DNA of 64,000 nucleotides. It comes from Petaurus breviceps papuanus. Its lineage: Eukaryota > Chordata > Mammalia > Diprotodontia > Petauridae. Below are positions 1 to 10,097 of the stretch, one piece after another (the stretch's first letter is position 1; each line of letters begins with the position of its first letter). The translations under genes were made by a program, and so were the position numbers. The notes beneath the pieces are model-generated. The model was not told the DNA's origin, searched no databases, and worked only from the letters and a program-made list of their open reading frames with translations. The stretch spans positions 1,929,644 through 1,993,643 of the forward strand of contig JAMXIF010000032.1 of the NCBI GenBank assembly GCA_028583685.1, read 5' to 3'.

Positions 1-314
1 CTAGCCATGCTTTTTCTCTTAGTTAAATCTAGATTCTTTAAGACATGCATCAGCATGAAGGCAGTATCCAAAGAGATATTTCTGTTCTGGCTGCTGCACA
101 CAGGCATACAAACATAATGAAATGAAAGGTTTCCCTGGTAAATGTGATCACATAGTCCATAGATGGTGATGAAGGAGAAGAAGAAGAAAATTCAGGTTTG
201 TAAATCACTAGGTGGTTTCCAAAAAAAAAAAAAGTTTCCTCACAAATCTGTGAAGTTGCTAATTCCGGTATTCCACAGTCCCATTTTATGGATGAGGGAT
301 GTCTGACAGTTGAA
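1..314. other. Unassigned single-copy DNA
   Basis: AT-rich sequence with a short GAA-rich run near 175-187 and an A-tract near 220-232. No repeat family, splice-framed exon or long open frame was recognised. Confidence 0.5.
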
Positions 315-482
315 ATGATATGGTGTAAAAAGTGTTGAATTTAGAGTCAGGGCACTTGGGTTCAAATCCTTCCTGACATACAGTATCTGTGGTAATCTTG
401 AGCAAGTTCCTTAGTCTCTCTGGCCCTCAATTTCCTCATCTGTAAAATGAGGGAATTAGAATAGATGATGTCTAATGTTCCT
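315..482 (+). mobile_element. CORE-SINE of the MIR type
   Basis: A tRNA-like B-box 'gggttcaaatcc' near 359 is followed by 'tttcctcatctgtaaaatg' near 430, the order found in MIR. The copy is old and diverged, with no clear target duplication. Confidence 0.7.
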
Positions 483-486
483 TCTT

Positions 487-650
487 AGCAGTTAGGTGGT
501 GCAGCAGATAAGGAGCTGAGCCTAGAATCAGGAAGACCCATCTTCGCGAATTCTAATCTGGCTTCAGACTTTTACTAGCCATGTGACCCTGGGTAAATCA
601 CTTCACCCTGGTTGCCTCATCTGTAAAATAAGGGAAGTAAGTTAGATTGT
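487..650 (+). mobile_element. tRNA-derived SINE, older copy
   Basis: It starts with the SINE head 'agcagttaggtggtgcag' and keeps 'tgtgaccctgggtaaatcac', the tail part seen in the younger copies of this window. It directly follows a MIR-type SINE. The B-box is degraded and there is no long A-tail. Confidence 0.75.
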
Positions 651-1070
651 GAGAAATGAATATTTCTCTCTTGTATTTAATAACTTTCATATAAGGACCA
701 AGTTTTTTTTTTTTTTATCCTTTTCTATATCCTCATCCAGAAACCAACCAGTGAGGGAAATCTCTCTTAAAGATTTTCCCAGGCCAAGATCTAATCAGAC
801 AATAAAAGAAATTTTAAGTTTGGGGTAATGGGTATATTTCTGCTCATTGTTTTTGCGCAGATAGGTCTAGGAAAATGTTGATTCTCTCTTTTCTCAAGAC
901 AAATGATATGGAAAATTGATGTCTCTTTGACCAAGATTTGGGTGACCTAAGTCACATATCCCAAGACTCTCATTTTAGATTCACTTTTTAGAGGTTACTG
1001 AAGACTCTCATTTTAATATAGCCCACCTCCCATTGTGTTAACCATTCAGAGGTGATGCACACCCCTCAGT
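651..1070. other. Unassigned DNA
   Basis: No repeat recognised apart from a T-tract near 702-716. The phrase 'gactctcattttaga' is nearly repeated ~45 bp later (around 965 and 1003), suggesting a small local duplication. Confidence 0.4.
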
Positions 1071-1083
1071 AACACTTACTTTT

Positions 1084-1384
1084 TTTTTTTTTAAAGCAAT
1101 TGGGGTTAAGTAACTTGCTCAAGGTTACACGGCCATTTATTTCTGGGTGTGGTGCTAAGTATCTGAGCCCGGATTTGATTCAGGTCATCCAGACACTGGA
1201 GCCGGTGCCCTTACTAGCTGAGCCACCTGGCCGCCCCTAAGCAATTGGGGTTAAGTAACTTGCTCAAGGTTACACGGCCAGGTGTTTCTGGGTGGGTGCT
1301 AAGTGTCTGAGCCTGGGATTCAATCTCCAGGTCTTCTCAACACTGGAGCCGGTGCTCTTACTCGCTGTGCTACCCGGCCGCCCC
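1084..1384 (-). mobile_element. tRNA-SINE dimer sharing one target duplication
   Basis: Two antisense SINE bodies, about 1093-1237 and 1238-1384, lie head to tail. Each carries 'aagcaattggggttaagtaa' and ends in 'ccggccgcccc' or 'ctggccgcccc'. Only the outer end has an A-tail (T-run 1081-1092); the inner junction has none. The 13-bp direct repeat 'aacacttactttt' flanks the pair at 1071-1083 and 1385-1397. This suggests that the two monomers inserted together as a dimer. Confidence 0.85.
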
Positions 1385-1397
1385 AACACTTACTTTT

Positions 1398-1865
1398 CAA
1401 AGGACATATACACTGTGAGCCCTCCACCATTAGGAATCTTTTGGTCTAAGACAGATGGACCAAATGACCATCCTGTTGTTAATAACACACTGGCCTTATT
1501 AATAAAAGGATCAAATTACTCAGAAACTTTGTCAGATTTTTTTAAATTGTCACAAGACGATGTCTAATAATCCCCCCAGTTTTAACATTCCGTGATCATA
1601 CAATCTATGACCTTCCCAGAGTCACATAATTAGGAAATTTTAGAGCTTAAATCTGAACTTAGAATCTCTTGGCTCGGGGACTCTTTTTACTATAATATGA
1701 GCCCCAAAATACTTTTTAGTGGAGAACCAGTTTGAAAATAAACCTCTCCAATCTCCTTCTGCAGCCAAACTTGAATCACGCTGATGATAACCTTAAGTTT
1801 CTATTTTGTTCCATCTTGTAAATATAGCTTGTATTTCTTAAAATGGCCAGAGTTCTGTATTTTAG
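1398..1865. other. Unassigned DNA
   Basis: The stretch 1600-1700 ('agagtcacataattaggaaattttagagct') looks like part of an antisense CORE-SINE, but too little remains for a firm call. The rest is unrecognised. Confidence 0.35.
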
Positions 1866-2030
1866 GGAAAGTGGCAGAAGAGGCAGAGAGGAGTAGTGGG
1901 TAGAGAGATGGAGTCTGGAAGGTGGAGTTCAGTTTGCACTGTTATCTCTGATCCTTTCCATCTTATGTGACCCTGAGACAAGACACAATTTCTTAGTGCC
2001 CCCAAGAGACTCTCAGAGTTTCTAAGTTAC
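1866..2030 (+). mobile_element. Decayed tRNA/CORE-SINE
   Basis: 'gcagaagaggcagagaggag' matches the head of the SINE-like piece at about 2189, and 'tatgtgaccctgagacaag' matches the mid part of tRNA-SINEs. Strong divergence indicates an old copy. Confidence 0.5.
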
Positions 2031-2126
2031 TCTGAATTGGAAGAAGTAGTATCCTCATCTGGAGATATTTACATAAATGAAATTACAAGTCCACATAATA
2101 TAATTTTAAAAAATAAAAACTTAGAA

Positions 2127-2377
2127 CAGGGATTCTTAAGCTTTGTTGCATGCTGTGGCCTGATTTGGCTAACTTATGAAATTCGGGGGCAGAAGAGGCA
2201 GTGTGGAATGATGCATAGAGAGCAGGAGTTGAGAAGGCCTGAGTTCAAATTGCACTTGAATAATGTTAAAGTTGTGAGACAAAATACACATGATTGCAAG
2301 GAAAATCAATTATCTTGGAACACAGTTACCAACATATTAATTCAATAAGCTGACAGATTCCAGTATATGAACCCCTG
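2127..2377. mobile_element. hAT-type non-autonomous DNA transposon with 8-bp target duplication
   Basis: Termini are 'cagggattc' on the left and 'gaacccctg' on the right, inverted with one mismatch. The exact 8-bp repeat 'acttagaa' flanks it at 2119-2126 and 2378-2385, the length made by hAT transposases. No transposase is encoded. An inner piece (about 2187-2265) resembles a decayed SINE that probably landed inside the element. Confidence 0.85.
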
Positions 2378-2385
2378 ACTTAGAA

Positions 2386-2575
2386 TCATAGAAAAAAAAA
2401 ACATCTCTAGAAAGTATCTTAGAGGTCATCTAACCTTGTAGCTCCCTCAATTTGCAGTTAAGAACATTGAGGACTGGGAATGTTAATTGACAGTTACATG
2501 GCTGCTTTGTGTTAGAGCCAAAACTAGAATTCAGGTGTTCTAAGTCTCTACTCTCGTCTCATCTTTAGCATACAG
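2386..2575 (-). mobile_element. CORE-SINE, antisense
   Basis: It carries the antisense extension 'cttagaggtcatctaacctt' and the core 'ggctgctttgtgttagagcc'. It begins right beside the hAT target duplication. Marsupial CORE-SINEs show the same 'aggtcatctagtccaa' block. Confidence 0.65.
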
Positions 2576-2584
2576 TTTTGTTTC

Positions 2585-2702
2585 TTCATGTGCATGTACC
2601 CCCACCACAACCCAAACATACACATACCCACAAAGATGCTCTTGCATACATGCACAAACACATACATGCGCACACACACATATACACACACATACATTGT
2701 GA
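2585..2702. repeat. CA/CATA-rich low-complexity tract
   Basis: Impure runs of 'acaca', 'cataca' and 'catgc'. No pure array is longer than about 10 bases. Confidence 0.7.
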
Positions 2703-2742
2703 ATCATCACCATGACTCAGTACAACTGTGTTTTAGCCTAAG

Positions 2743-2932
2743 AACTCAGACTTAGAGCTAAAAGACACTTTAGTAAAGATTAATTCAACCCTTCATTTTA
2801 GAGATAAGAAAAGTAAGGTTTCAATAATTTCCCTAAGGTCATGTAGATGCTAAGTAGCAGAGCTGACCTAAGATTTGTCCCAGATCCTCAGACTTCCAGG
2901 CCAGCATTCTTTCTACTACCCTATGCTGGTCC
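2743..2932 (-). mobile_element. MIR-type CORE-SINE, antisense
   Basis: 'ccctaaggtcatgtagatg' and 'ctaagtagcagagctgac' follow the antisense MIR order, ending in 'ctttctactaccctatgctg'. Confidence 0.65.
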
Positions 2933-3162
2933 TGCTATTTACTCCTAACCCCCAGCTCCCATATACACAAACATAACAATCATTCATCACAATTGTTTTA
3001 GGTGGAAATTCCTTCTGGACCTCACTAATCTATGCTGTGCATGTGTAAATGCATCCTAAATCATTATTATTATTTTTTTTCACTTAAGTAGGTTATTTTG
3101 ACTTGGAATTCTTCCTCAAATTAACTGATAGACCTATGAAGCATTAGAATGGTAGCAAATTA

Positions 3163-3323
3163 TTGGGTTGGCTAGGTAGTGCAGTGAATAGATCACTGGG
3201 CTTGGAGTCAGGAGGACCTGAGTTCAAATCCGGCTTCAAGACACTTGACACATTTCCTAGCTGTGTGACTTTGGGCAACTCACTTAACCCTAATTGCCCT
3301 CCAAAAAGCCAAAAAAAAAAAAA
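3163..3323 (+). mobile_element. Full-length young tRNA-SINE with 16-bp target duplication
   Basis: Complete body from 'gggttggctaggtagtgcag' through the B-box 'gagttcaaatccggc' to 'ccctaattgccctcc' and an A-tail. The exact 16-bp repeat 'gaatggtagcaaatta' flanks it (3147-3162 and 3324-3339). The intact duplication and body make it one of the youngest insertions here. Confidence 0.95.
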
Positions 3324-3339
3324 GAATGGTAGCAAATTA

Positions 3340-4509
3340 CAGGTAGAGAGTATAGTAGTCATAGCAACAAATACACCTTCTTCTGCTTCACCTTAAATAT
3401 GAGTTACAACCTTATCTCCCTTTCCAGGCATGTTACTTATTACTCACAATCATAGGGACTAGCTATAGATACAGTGTATAATAATCACAGTTGTGAGCAT
3501 GAACATGTGTAAAAAGAAAATTCATAGAACAGAGTAAATCTAAAGTTAAATTCCATATTTCTGAAAGACATTAGTAATGATTCAGATTTAATTGCTTTGT
3601 TGGCAATATATTAATTAGATCCTCTTTTTCATTCTCCTATAAATGATGCAGATACAGCTAACCCAAAATTAAGTTTATAGGCTTATCAATTGCAGGTTTA
3701 CTATATAGCCACAAATTTTCTTATATAATTTATTTTAAAGCGATCATCAGTTAATAAATAAATAATAGGATGTGTGTGTGTACACACACATATACACATA
3801 CATACATACATATCTATATATATATTTCCTGTTTTAAGAGTACTTTCTTTTAAATTTAAGCACAATGCTACTTATGGGAAAGGAAGCTATGGGAAAATGG
3901 GGTTGAACAATTCTTTAGCTCATTGCAATAAAAACTGAAATAAGATGCACCCTTTGAAAATGCAGAGACAGGGCATATCATGCCCAAGGAGTATGCTTCT
4001 CTCTAAGTATTTTGCAGATTTATCAAAGCCCTGGGGTTCCTCTGTGTGTCTTATTTTCGTTAATTCTGTAGGTGCTCAGTCTACAATCTACTCTCAGGTG
4101 TAGTCACTGCAATGCTGCGGCAACACATCTATCTTCCGTAGCGCTGGGATTTTGTACATTCCTGTTACCAAGGGGCACTGCAGTGATAAACCTGCATGAA
4201 CAGATGAAACCAAATTAGAAGTAATGTCAATAGCATAACCAGCTACCTACCACATGGGACCTCCCGTGACTTCTATTACTGTGCCTGTGAAATCAACAGT
4301 ACATATGGCCCATTTTAATTTCAGCAAGTATCAGTTTTCTTAAATAAAAAGACTTAGCTTTGTATCTGTATTTGTATTTGTGTTGTCTCAGCCTTTGAAA
4401 TGTGCTAGGTATTAGCATGATTTTTGATTTAAGGGAAAAAGAACGTGGAGGCCTGTCCTGTGTAGCACAACTCAGGAGAACATAGCACAACATAACTCAC
4501 ATATATAAA
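3340..4509. other. Mostly single-copy DNA with one TG/CA/TA microsatellite
   Basis: A compound TG/CA/CATA/TA microsatellite lies at about 3771-3829. Otherwise I recognise no repeat. The block 4040-4270 has several CpGs and a mixed composition, unusual in this CpG-poor window (see findings). Confidence 0.5.
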
Positions 4510-4740
4510 AGCTTAAAGATTTACTAAGTTTTTATAAGCATCATATCATTTGATTCTCACTACAGCCCCACGAAGTTGGTATAGTAATTATCCCCCATTT
4601 TACACATAAGGAAACCAAGGCTTAAGGAAATAAAGAAACTTTCTCAGAGATGCATAGCTTAAAAAAAATCGGAAGGAATCAAACCCAGGCTCCCGTAATT
4701 CCCCATTTTCAGCACTCTATCTACAATGCCCTGTTTGGCC
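4510..4740 (-). mobile_element. CORE-SINE, antisense
   Basis: 'cattttacacataaggaaac' near 4595 and 'tttgattctcactacagccc' near 4550 follow the antisense MIR order (3' end first). 'agcactctatctacaatgcc' marks the tRNA-head side. Confidence 0.75.
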
Positions 4741-4959
4741 ATCAACAGTCATTGTTGTACAATCTCATTGTTAGGAGTGTATTAATAAAATCCCATGCAA
4801 ATATTGGAAAATTCTTTGGGACCTTTTCCTCTCCACTCATGCAACATCTGCACTAACTCAGGTCCATATTACCTCTTTTTCAATTGATGGTTAAGTATTC
4901 TCCTTGCCTTGTGTTACCCATTCCATTTTGGACTCCACACACTATTAGTCACACAGATT

Positions 4960-5132
4960 CATGTCATTTGATTCTGATATCGGTAAAGTATTATTAGCCA
5001 CAGAGTAAACTGAGGGTGAAAGTTTAAGTGACTTGCTGTAAATGATACATCTAGTAAGTGCCCAAGCCAGGGTTTGAACTCAAGGCTTCTTAATTCCAAA
5101 TCATAGACTGTACCCATTGTGCTGCCTAGATA
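4960..5132 (-). mobile_element. CORE-SINE, antisense
   Basis: 'agtttaagtgacttgctgta', 'ctagtaagtgcccaagccag' and 'cattgtgctgcctag' are in the right order for an antisense MIR-type SINE with its tRNA head. Confidence 0.75.
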
Positions 5133-5413
5133 TCTCTGTGACCCTTTCCAAATTACCTTGTACTATTTTGTACATACACCTGTTTATGGATGTTTGTTAT
5201 TTCCCTAAGCTAAAATGCACGTTTTTGAAGGAAGAGAGACTAGCTCACCTCACTTTTGTACTGTTTTCTTAAAGCACAGGTCTAATCAAATTACTCCTAT
5301 GCCCAATAAAAGTGGCTCCCTATTATTACTTCTAGGATCAAATGCAACTGCCTCTGCTTGGCCTTTAAGATGGGGTAGGACCTAACCTACCTTTCCATTC
5401 ATGTTACTTATTA

Positions 5414-5414
<1 letters not shown>

Positions 5415-5453
<39 letters not shown>

Positions 5454-5700
5454 NNNNNNNNNNNNNNNNNNNNNNNNNNNNNNNNNNNNNNNNNNNNNNN
5501 NNNNNNNNNNNNNNNNNNNNNNNNNNNNNNNNNNNNNNNNNNNNNNNNNNNNNTGTCTGTCTCTCTCTCTGTCTCTCTGTCTCTCTGTCTCTCTCTCTCT
5601 GTCTCTCTGTCTTTCTCTCTCTCTCTCTCTTTCTCTATCTCTGTCTCTCTCTTCCCTCCTTCCCCTCCCCCTTTCTCCCTATTCCCCCCCTCTCTCATGC
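5415..5700. repeat. CT and TCTCTG microsatellite containing an assembly gap
   Basis: Pure (CT)n from about 5415 to 5453, unresolved bases, then impure (TCTCTG)n and C-rich sequence to about 5695. The apparent long open frames across it are meaningless low-complexity peptides. Confidence 0.95.
5454..5553. other. Assembly gap, 100 Ns
   Basis: Exactly 100 N characters, a conventional placeholder for a gap of unknown size, inside a CT microsatellite. Confidence 0.99.
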
Positions 5701-5906
5701 ACACACAGGCATACACACTCTACCATCCACCTATAAACTTGCCTTTACTGTTTCTCACATAAAAGATCCCATGTCCCATCTGTGTCTTTGTACTGGCTCT
5801 CCCATATTTGTAATATACATCTTCCTTACTCCAGCCTCTTAGGATTCCTCGATTCCTTTAAGCTTGGTTCAAGTGTCACCTTCTACCTGAGCTTTTCTAA
5901 TCTTCA

Positions 5907-5908
<2 letters not shown>

Positions 5909-5974
<66 letters not shown>
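5909..5974. repeat. (CA)n microsatellite
   Basis: Uninterrupted AC dinucleotides of about 66 bp, directly after the L2 remnant. Confidence 0.98.
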
Positions 5975-5975
<1 letters not shown>

Positions 5976-5999
5976 AAGGATGAGAGGAGGAGAAGTAGG

Positions 6000-6200
6000 A
6001 GGAAATAATAGCTAACATTTATATAGCACTTTGAGGTTTGCAAAATGATTAACACAGATTATTTCATTTGATTTTCTTAATCCTGTGACTTATTATTTAA
6101 TCTCATTTTACAGATAAGGAAATTGAAGCTATGAGGGGTTAAGTGATTTGCCTGAGGTCACATAGTTAGTAAGTGTCTGAAATGGATTTGGACCTCAAAA
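6000..6200 (-). mobile_element. CORE-SINE, antisense
   Basis: It starts with the 3' end 'aataatagctaacatttata' and runs through 'tcattttacagataaggaaa' and 'gaggtcacatagttagtaag'. The tRNA head is missing, so the copy is 5'-truncated. Confidence 0.75.
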
Positions 6201-6478
6201 GAGGAGATGTTAATGAGTGATGATAGTAGAGACTGAGCCTGGAAGTGGTAATGGGGAACAGAGAATTTTCCAATTCCCCCACCACAACTGATGAGTTGGG
6301 GTAGAAAAAGTATGAGTGAAAGTGCAATCAGTGCTAGAAAGAATAACCAAGGAAGCTGTGTGGTTAGGAGGAAACCAGGTCTCGGTGGGTAAAAGAAAAT
6401 GGAGCCACTAAGGAAGGAACAGATTTAAGACAAAAACTAGCTTGTTCACTATGGACAATAGGAGATGTGGATAGCTTA
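6201..6478. other. Unassigned purine-rich DNA
   Basis: 'gcctggaagtggtaatgggg' and similar phrases could be a weak antisense L2 segment, but no diagnostic block remains. Confidence 0.3.
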
Positions 6479-6492
6479 AGAGTGGGACATTG

Positions 6493-6657
6493 TTGGGGAA
6501 CCTAGGTGGTGGTGCAGTGAATAGAGCACCAGCCTTGTAGTCACAAGGACCTGAGTTCAAATCCGGCTTCAGACACTTAACACAACAACTAGCTGTGTGA
6601 CCTTGGGCAAGTCACTTAACTCCAATTGCCCTCCCCAAAAAAAGGCAAAAAAAAAAA
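6493..6657 (+). mobile_element. Full-length young tRNA-SINE with 14-bp target duplication
   Basis: Complete body with B-box 'gagttcaaatccggc' and A-tail. 'agagtgggacattg' is repeated exactly at 6479-6492 and 6658-6671. The few bases after each copy are also alike. Confidence 0.93.
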
Positions 6658-6907
6658 AGAGTGGGACATTGGTGGGGCTGCATTGAGGCAAATGGAAATG
6701 TGAAGAGGTCACAGCGGGGAGGAGGGAGGCTGAGAAAGGCTAACGACTCTTTTTTTTTGGCCAATTTTTTTTCCCCACTCTTTTTTTCCCACATTTTCTT
6801 TTGGCCACTTTGGACCAGTTACTTGGTACAGTGAAATCTCAATAAGGAAGCTCCTTCTGCCAAGGCAAAAAAGTATTTGTTCTGAACCTTATAGTCTTGG
6901 CATTTGG

Positions 6908-7041
6908 TGGGAGAGGGGGAGGAAGCAATTGGGGTTTAAGCGACTTGCCCACAATCACATACTTAGTGAAGCTGAATTTGAACACAGGTTCTCCTGACTC
7001 CAGGATCAGTTCTTTTTCACTGCACCACCTAGCTGCACCTA
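6908..7041 (-). mobile_element. tRNA-SINE, antisense
   Basis: 'gcaattggggtttaagcgac' opens it and 'gcaccacctagctgcacc' closes it. The A-tail side is a G-rich run rather than a T-tract and no target duplication is obvious, so it is older than the other copies. Confidence 0.85.
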
Positions 7042-7054
7042 AGAAGCTTATGTT

Positions 7055-7187
7055 TGCACTTTGATGAAGCCTATGGACCCCTTCATAGAATGTTTTTTTT
7101 AATCCATAAAATACAAAGAGTTATAGAGGTAACCAGTTATGTGGAAATGAGGGTTGTTTTTTTTTCATTCAAATTTACGGACCCATT
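7055..7187 (-). mobile_element. hAT-type MITE fragment, antisense
   Basis: 'ctatggaccccttcatagaa' and 'aggtaaccagttatgtggaa' are the reverse of blocks in the hAT element at 21690-22045 ('tttcctttgtgattccatg', 'gggtccataaatttcacc'). Termini are not preserved. Confidence 0.6.
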
Positions 7188-7439
7188 AAGTCTATGTACA
7201 TCAGTTTAAAAAGTCCTGCCTTGAAGAATTTCCTGGGGTCACTGAGACTTTATGTGAATTGCCCAGGACAACACTGCCAGTATGTTTTAAAGACAGAATT
7301 TGGTCCAGGTTTAATTGGTTCCAAGATAAACTCTCAATATACTTGCTGGGCTGCTACCTTTTATAGTTTTATAGATTGTCATCTGTCAACTAAGAATTTC
7401 AGCCTCTTAGCCTTGGTGTATAATGGCTTTTTACTTAAT

Positions 7440-7706
7440 AGAGGTAGCCTAGCCTAGCAGATAACTTGTAGTGAACAAGACCTGGGTTTGAATCATGCTT
7501 CTCTATTTAGGCATGAGACCCTGAGCCAGGGTAGACTAGACTGTAGGACAGACAAGTCACTTTGTTTCTCTGAGTCCCACTTCCCTAATCTCTTATGTGG
7601 AGAATAATAGCTACTCCCTTATAGGGTTACCATGTGGACCAAATAGAATCATGTATTGAAACATTTTGTAAACCTTAAAATGACATATAAATGCATGCTA
7701 TTATTA
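7440..7706 (+). mobile_element. CORE-SINE, near full length
   Basis: Runs from a tRNA-like head ('gaggtagcctagcctagcag', B-box 'gggtttgaatc') through 'gagaataatagctactccc' to 'gacatataaatgcatgctat', the full MIR layout. Confidence 0.75.
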
Positions 7707-8585
7707 ACACCTCCATTTTCACTGTCAGCTAATGATCTTAGGCAAAATATGTCTGTACTTGTCTCATTGCCCACATGAAGTTTTCTTTCTTGAGTTCTTT
7801 CTTACTGCCACCCCAAACCCCATTCCTTTACCAAATATATTTAATAAGGATGAATTTGAAGTAGTTAATTTCAAACCTTAAAGTGCCGTATGAAAGTGTT
7901 ATTGCTATCAACACTATCAGCATCCATATTATGAATTCAAAAAAATAGTCATATTCTAACTTAAACATAGCATTATTTCTTAATAAGCTTAATGATAACA
8001 ACTTACTATTTTAATGTGTTTATGTCTTTGTTTTAAGAAATAAATCCACCAAAACCTTTGAATTTAACTTCCCCAGAAAACTGCAGAGGAACCAGAAAAG
8101 TTAGAACCCAGTGTCCATTTTCAGCCAGCTATAAATTCAGTGATGAAAAAATAATGTTTTTATTAGGAAGGTCTCTATATTCCATTTTGTAATTTATATC
8201 CCTGTGGGGAACTCTAGATCTTTCCAGACCTATCTGGTATTCCTTTCACATTTTTTGAAAAAAAAAAAGATGATACTAGAATAATAGAAAATTCACAAGT
8301 TCTTCAGCTAAAAAAAGGAACAGTTTCTTGGACAATTTGTTAAATCTTTGGCCCTTGATGTTTTAGTCTTATGCATGTTGCTAGAGCTTGATGTTCATAA
8401 CTGGTAGATTTGATAAATTTTTCACCAGCAAGTTGAGTCTAATAAGGAAACACAAGGGGCACTTTGCATTTTACACCTTGTATACCAGTCTTCAAGTTTA
8501 ATTTTCACTTTTAACACTGACTGTTCCTTGAAGGCATTAAGATTGAACCACATATGGCCCAAAGTTGACTTCTCTTGATATTCTC
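7707..8585. other. Single-copy DNA
   Basis: No recognised repeat over about 880 bp, except that 8503-8560 is alike to 10937-10995 (see findings). No open frame of note. Confidence 0.45.
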
Positions 8586-8599
8586 ATACACGCACACAT

Positions 8600-8638
<39 letters not shown>
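8586..8638. repeat. (CA)n microsatellite
   Basis: Impure at the left with CG and TA interruptions, pure AC to the right. Confidence 0.95.
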
Positions 8639-8641
<3 letters not shown>

Positions 8642-8939
8642 CTTACCAAAAAGTCCTTTTTCATTCAGTGCTTGAACAGTAGACTAGAAATCAGTTTAAA
8701 ACTCAGATGCAAGGATATTTTCTTTCTTAGAGCTCATAATGTGCTGGATAAATCTTGTCATTTCCACAGAAGAGATATTGGATAGAGCTCACTATTTTGG
8801 GAAATATATATTCTCAATGCTCAAAGCAAACTAACTTTCAAAAGTGTACGTATGATTTTAACTCCAAAGACAATAAATTTTCTATCTGAGGCTAAAATAT
8901 GTTTGAGTCCATTTAGAAGCAGTTAGAAACTATTTGAAT

Positions 8940-9018
8940 TAGGTTTAAGACATCTATTCAGTGCCTACTATGTGTAAAACACTGTGACTAAGGAGGCAAA
9001 AAAAGAACAACTTCCATT
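8940..9018 (-). mobile_element. L2 3' end fragment, antisense
   Basis: 'cagtgcctactatgtgtaaa' is the antisense L2 3'UTR motif. It is short and truncated. Confidence 0.55.
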
Positions 9019-9687
9019 TTCTTATTATTTTACTATATCTCAAGAATATTTTTAATCTATTGTGTGTCCTGTTTTGAAACTTTTTAACCATTTAGACAAG
9101 GTTTTAAAAAAAATTTAACAAATAGCACAAATAAATGAATGCATTGATGATGGTTCAACCAATAACTCTTCATTGGACTTTTTCCGTGTGTGGATGTTGA
9201 GTCTATCAGCTTTCTTTAGAGTAAATGCTAATTAAAATTCAAAACTCTGGCCTGATGAAGAGTTATTTGCTCTTAGGGAGAAGTGAAAAAAGGAGCTAAC
9301 TTGCCTGAGAGTTACTGTGTAGAAGCTTTTGTTTAGTTGTTTCTCAATAGCATCAGTGATCTTGCATTAAGTGCTTAAATGAGGTTTCTTTCTTACCTTG
9401 ATAAACTCATAACTGCCAGTGATATTGATTTTACCCCTACTGAGTAAAGTAAATATGGGAATTGGCTTGAAATATATTAAACTTATGCAGTAGAATGAGT
9501 ATCTGTGGATGCTGTCTTCATTATGATAAAAACACTTTTTAAACATCCAATTTTATGTAATGCTATGCTAAGCTGTGTATAAAAGGTGTTATTAGACAGA
9601 ATTATAGTTTCTGGTAAATAGATAAAGAGAAGATAGCCAAAACTCCTACATTTTCCTCCCTAACTCTCTTTTGGGAGGTAAACACAA
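9019..9687. other. Single-copy DNA with a spaced inverted repeat
   Basis: No repeat family recognised. 'aataactcttcat' (9161-9173) and its exact reverse complement (9255-9267) face each other 81 bp apart. The surrounding 9150-9450 reads as mixed single-copy sequence. Confidence 0.5.
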
Positions 9688-10067
9688 CTTTCTTGCTTGC
9701 TTCTTTTCTCTTTTCATTCTTTCTTCACCCCTATGTGTCCTTGCTTGCCTTCTCTTCTTCTTTCCCTTTTCTCTTTCTTCCCTCCCTTTTCTCTTTCTTC
9801 CTGCCTTGCCCCTTTCCCCTCTCCTTTCCTGTCTCTTCTTCTGCCTCCTCATCTTCCTCTTCTCTCTGCCTTCTTCCTTCTTTTTCCTTCTCCCTCTTCC
9901 CACTTCCTGCCTGTTTCCTCTTTCCTCATTCTTCTCTCCTCCTTACTCACTCCCATTCCTCCTCTACCTACCTTCTCCTTTTTAAGTCCTTCTTCCCCTT
10001 TTTCTTTTCCCTTTATCCTCTTTCCTCCTTCCTCATTTTCCTTTCTTTCTGTCCCTTCTTTCCCCAG
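9688..10067 (+). repeat. Long polypyrimidine tract
   Basis: About 380 bp almost wholly C and T on the + strand, without a fixed repeat unit (mixed CTTT, CCTT, TTCC). Purines are scattered singletons. Long open frames on both strands here are products of the composition, not genes. Confidence 0.9.
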
Positions 10068-10097
10068 TTTGTGTGAATACAAATGCTTTCTAGAATA

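Larger units (their letters stand above)
5262..5908 (+). mobile_element. L2 LINE 3' part, split by a CT microsatellite and assembly gap
   Basis: The left part (5262-5415) keeps 'gtggctccctattattactt' and 'ctgcttggcctttaagatgg'. The right part (about 5735-5908) keeps 'ctttgtactggctctccc', 'caagtgtcaccttctacctg'. Both are in the order of the L2 ORF2 C-terminus and 3'UTR. A CT/TGTCTC array with the gap sits between them, and a CA array follows directly. Confidence 0.75.

Noticed and set aside
3163-3396. Open frames on both strands around a young SINE
   Set aside because: Entirely SINE sequence; the same peptides (e.g. LGLESGGPEFKS) recur at other SINE copies such as 45240-45476 and 54912-55112.
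5401-5736. Open frame of Leu-Ser repeats
   Set aside because: CT microsatellite translated across an assembly gap.
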